From NCBI GenBank assembly GCA_004212095.1, contig RXIJ01000050.1, positions 1 through 15,916 of the forward strand: a stretch of 15,916 nt of DNA, in the 5' to 3' direction. Below the pieces are notes generated by a model, which was not told the DNA's origin, made no database searches, and saw only the letters and a list, made by a program, of their open reading frames with translations. Shown here piece by piece: positions 14,015 to 15,916 of the stretch (positions are counted from its first letter, which is position 1; each line of letters opens with the position of its first letter). Position numbers and translations under genes: made by a program. Source of the DNA: Methanosarcinales archaeon (lineage in GTDB: Archaea; Halobacteriota; Methanosarcinia; Methanosarcinales; EX4572-44).

Positions 14015-15085
14015 ATGCTGCACATTCGGCACGTTTTTGAAAATGCTCTCGCAGGCAGCATTACTTATGATGATGCCATACACCTGTTTACTGAATGCAA
14101 GCCTTCAACACTGTTTGCTCTTGCAGATAACTTGCGTAAGATGACATGCGGAGACGTGGTTACCTATATTGTCAATAGAAATATTAATTTTACTAACATC
14201 TGCATCGGAAGCTGCAAGTTTTGTGCTTTTAGAAGAGAAAATGGCTATCGATTGTCTATTGAAGAGATAATAGCTAAAGCAAGAGAAGCAGTCGATGTTG
14301 GTGCAAGTGAGATATGTATACAGGGTGGACTTCTTGATGATATGTATATTGAAGATTACTGCAAGATTCTAAAGAATGTAAAATCAGAGTTTCCGCACCT
14401 TCACCTCCATGCGTATTCCCCCATGGAAGTGTTTCATGCTGCGCACACCTCTAATATTTCTATTAAAACTGCACTGTCAAAACTTAAACAAAGTGGTCTT
14501 GATAGTATGCCAGGTACAGCCGCAGAGATATTTTCCAAACGGGTGCGAAGTATTATATGTCCTGAAAAACTAAGTGCAGAAGACTGGTTAACAGTGGTAC
14601 GCTCTGCACATGAAATGGGGATACGAACTACAGCAACCATGATGTATGGGCACATTGAGACTATCGAAGAACGAATAGAACACATGCTCGCTATACGAGA
14701 ACTCCAGAAAAAAACAGGGGGCTTTACCGAGTTTGTGCCACTCTTGTTTATGCCACACAACAATGCACTTGGAAAGATTACAAACAAAGATAGAGATAAA
14801 CTGGACGATCTGAAAGTTCATGCGATTGCAAGAATTATTTTCCACACCCACATAAATAATATTCAGACAAGCTGGGTGAAACTTGGAATAAAAGATGCAC
14901 AGGACATACTCCTATGTGGTGCCAATGATCTTGGGGGCACACTGATGGAAGAGAAAATATCAAGAAGTGCAGGTGCTGTAAATGGCGAATACATCACACC
15001 AAAAGAATTTAACACACTTATCAAAAATGTTAACAGACAGCCTGCGATAAGAAACACTCTTTATACAAGTACGTCTTTGCAATAG
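14015..15085 (+). CDS. cofH: 5-amino-6-(D-ribitylamino)uracil--L-tyrosine 4-hydroxyphenyl transferase (FO synthase subunit 2)
   Basis: A 356-residue radical SAM enzyme that joins tyrosine-derived hydroxybenzyl to the ribityl-uracil; with CofG it makes FO, the chromophore of coenzyme F420. The [4Fe-4S]/SAM motif is C63-IGS-C67-KF-C70 in TNICIGSCKFCAF. Further family landmarks are ICIQGGL, HAYSPMEV, GLDSMPGTAAEI, TTATMMYGHIE, FVPLLFMP and GANDLGGTLMEE, all in the order seen in CofH. Length is normal for the single-subunit archaeal form. cofG is not adjacent. The gene has its own likely promoter (13979-13988), and the start agrees with a short leader; GGCGAT at 14006-14011 may act as a weak SD. 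Its presence marks an F420-using organism. Confidence 0.93.
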   Translation: MLHIRHVFENALAGSITYDDAIHLFTECKPSTLFALADNLRKMTCGDVVTYIVNRNINFTNICIGSCKFCAFRRENGYRLSIEEIIAKAREAVDVGASEICIQGGLLDDMYIEDYCKILKNVKSEFPHLHLHAYSPMEVFHAAHTSNISIKTALSKLKQSGLDSMPGTAAEIFSKRVRSIICPEKLSAEDWLTVVRSAHEMGIRTTATMMYGHIETIEERIEHMLAIRELQKKTGGFTEFVPLLFMPHNNALGKITNKDRDKLDDLKVHAIARIIFHTHINNIQTSWVKLGIKDAQDILLCGANDLGGTLMEEKISRSAGAVNGEYITPKEFNTLIKNVNRQPAIRNTLYTSTSLQ

Positions 15086-15124
15086 TTGATCTGATAGACA
15101 TGATAGCAAAGTATTAAATTATAA

Positions 15125-15133
15125 TTATAAAAT
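15125..15133 (+). promoter_or_regulatory. Possible box A promoter of ksgA
   Basis: TTATAAAAT lies within an A/T-rich run (15114-15140), with its centre about 35 bases before ATG 15164. The run is so A/T-rich that the exact element is uncertain. No SD precedes the gene, so a short leader is likely. Confidence 0.35.
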
Positions 15134-15163
15134 TAAAATAACTACAACTTCATCATAACATTT

Positions 15164-15910
15164 ATGGCAAGGAAACTGGGACAGCATTTTATTATAGATC
15201 AACACCTGTTAAAGCGTATCACAGAGGCAGCATCACTGTGTTCGGATGATGTAGTACTCGAAATCGGTGCCGGATACGGAAGCCTTACAGAGCTTCTCTG
15301 CAATCATGCAGGCAAAGTGATTGCAATTGAAAATGATCCTGCTCTTGTCAACCATCTTAATAATATTGAAGCGGACAACCTTAAAATCATTCATGCTGAT
15401 GCACTTGAGGTTGATTTCCCTTATTTTAATAAAATCGTTTCAAACCTCCCTTACCAGATTTCCTCACCGATAACTTTCAAGTTTTTTAAATATGGTTTTG
15501 ATCTCGCTGTCTTGATGTACCAGTATGAATTTGCAAAACGCATCAGTGCACAGGCTAATACAAAGGATTATAGTCGACTTTCTGTTGCTGCACAATACTT
15601 TGCAGATGCACGAATATTGTTTAAAGTACCAAAAAATGTTTTTAAGCCACCCCCTGCTGTCAATTCGGCAGTAGTGTCGATGCGTATGAAAAAAACCCCG
15701 CGTGGTGCTCTTGATGAAGACTTTTTTTTAGATATCGTCAGGGCATCCTTTGCACATCGCAGAAAAAAACTTAAAAACTCGCTTCTTGCAGATCTTGCCA
15801 TAAACAGAGAAGACTTAAAGGAAGTTCCCACTTCACTTCTTAACAGGAGAGCAGAGACTCTAAGTCTAACAGAATTCATTCAATTGTCTAACACCTTGAT
15901 TACTGCGTAA
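15164..15910 (+). CDS. ksgA: 16S rRNA dimethyladenosine transferase (KsgA/Dim1)
   Basis: A 248-residue SAM-dependent methyltransferase that dimethylates two adjacent adenines near the 3' end of 16S rRNA during small-subunit maturation. The N-terminus KLGQHFIID is the usual KsgA opening. EIGAGYGSLTELL (33-45) is the SAM-binding motif I, IENDPALV holds the acidic ribose ligand, HADALEVDF is motif III, SNLPYQISSPI (93-103) is the catalytic NLPY motif, and FKPPPAVNSAVV and FAHRRKKLKNSL are the C-terminal rRNA-binding landmarks. The gene is complete, with TAA at 15908-15910. The stop codon lies inside a perfect short hairpin. Confidence 0.94.
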   Translation: MARKLGQHFIIDQHLLKRITEAASLCSDDVVLEIGAGYGSLTELLCNHAGKVIAIENDPALVNHLNNIEADNLKIIHADALEVDFPYFNKIVSNLPYQISSPITFKFFKYGFDLAVLMYQYEFAKRISAQANTKDYSRLSVAAQYFADARILFKVPKNVFKPPPAVNSAVVSMRMKKTPRGALDEDFFLDIVRASFAHRRKKLKNSLLADLAINREDLKEVPTSLLNRRAETLSLTEFIQLSNTLITA

Positions 15911-15915
15911 TCAAG
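15895..15915. repeat. Triloop hairpin over the ksgA stop codon
   Basis: Arms CTTGATTAC (15895-15903) and GTAATCAAG (15907-15915) are perfectly complementary over 9 bp, with loop TGC. The TAA stop is in the 3' arm. No T-run can be seen because the window ends at 15916. It could be a 3'-end processing or stability element, or half of an intrinsic signal. Confidence 0.6.
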
Positions 15916-15916
15916 A

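Noticed and set aside
13838..14083. Minus-strand frame of 81 codons across the cofH start
   Set aside because: It overlaps the cofH N-terminus, its promoter and the 44-codon gene, and has no motif or start signal.

Overview
The window looks like a chromosomal segment of a euryarchaeon from the methanogen / anaerobic-alkane-oxidiser (ANME, Syntrophoarchaeum-like) part of the tree. The evidence is a cofH gene for coenzyme F420 biosynthesis, an archaeal-type GlmM/GlmU pair, a NurA-domain nuclease, archaeal TATA-type promoters (box A elements about 25 bases before short or absent leaders), GGTGA/GAGGTGAT Shine-Dalgarno sites, and an archaeal-style Mrp/Mbh sodium-proton module. The exact lineage cannot be fixed without comparison.

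Layout. (1) 2-460: the C-terminal end of a secreted parallel beta-helix protein closed by a dockerin-like calcium-binding domain. (2) 461-553: a compact array of three perfect or near-perfect triloop hairpins, the last reaching into the ribosome binding site of the next gene. (3) 554-5711, plus strand: glmM, glmU, galU (UDP-GlcNAc and UDP-glucose supply), then a DUF262/HNH restriction-like protein whose start overlaps the galU stop. (4) 5712-5854: a convergent gap with a possible gene remnant. (5) 9692-5855, minus strand: an orphan NurA-domain nuclease, an ArsA/Get3-like ATPase and a B12-binding radical SAM protein; the last two overlap. (6) 9693-10109: a 417-base divergent spacer with promoters for both sides and possible coding debris. 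(7) 10110-12815, plus strand: six tightly packed membrane genes, mrpF-mrpG-mrpE-[MbhD/MbhE fusion]-mrpB-mrpC, without the large antiporter subunits. (8) 12893-13926: an epimerase/dehydratase with an altered catalytic motif and a 44-codon gene behind it. (9) 14015-15085: cofH. (10) 15164-15910: ksgA, with a hairpin over its stop codon.

How the genes work together. glmM, glmU and galU form an envelope or glycan precursor operon that fits the secreted beta-helix protein before them and perhaps the nucleotide-sugar epimerase later. The Mrp-like genes encode the small subunits of a sodium/proton module that must find its NuoL/M-like subunits elsewhere or join another complex. CofH makes the F420 chromophore precursor, and KsgA matures 16S rRNA.

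The points most worth a second look are the triple hairpin array, the roughly 100-residue insertion in the MbhD/E fusion, the missing antiporter subunits, the coupled ArsA-like/radical SAM pair with degenerate signature motifs, and the defence-like DUF262 gene coupled to galU. I did not find a clear-cut, wholly new multi-gene system; these are leads.
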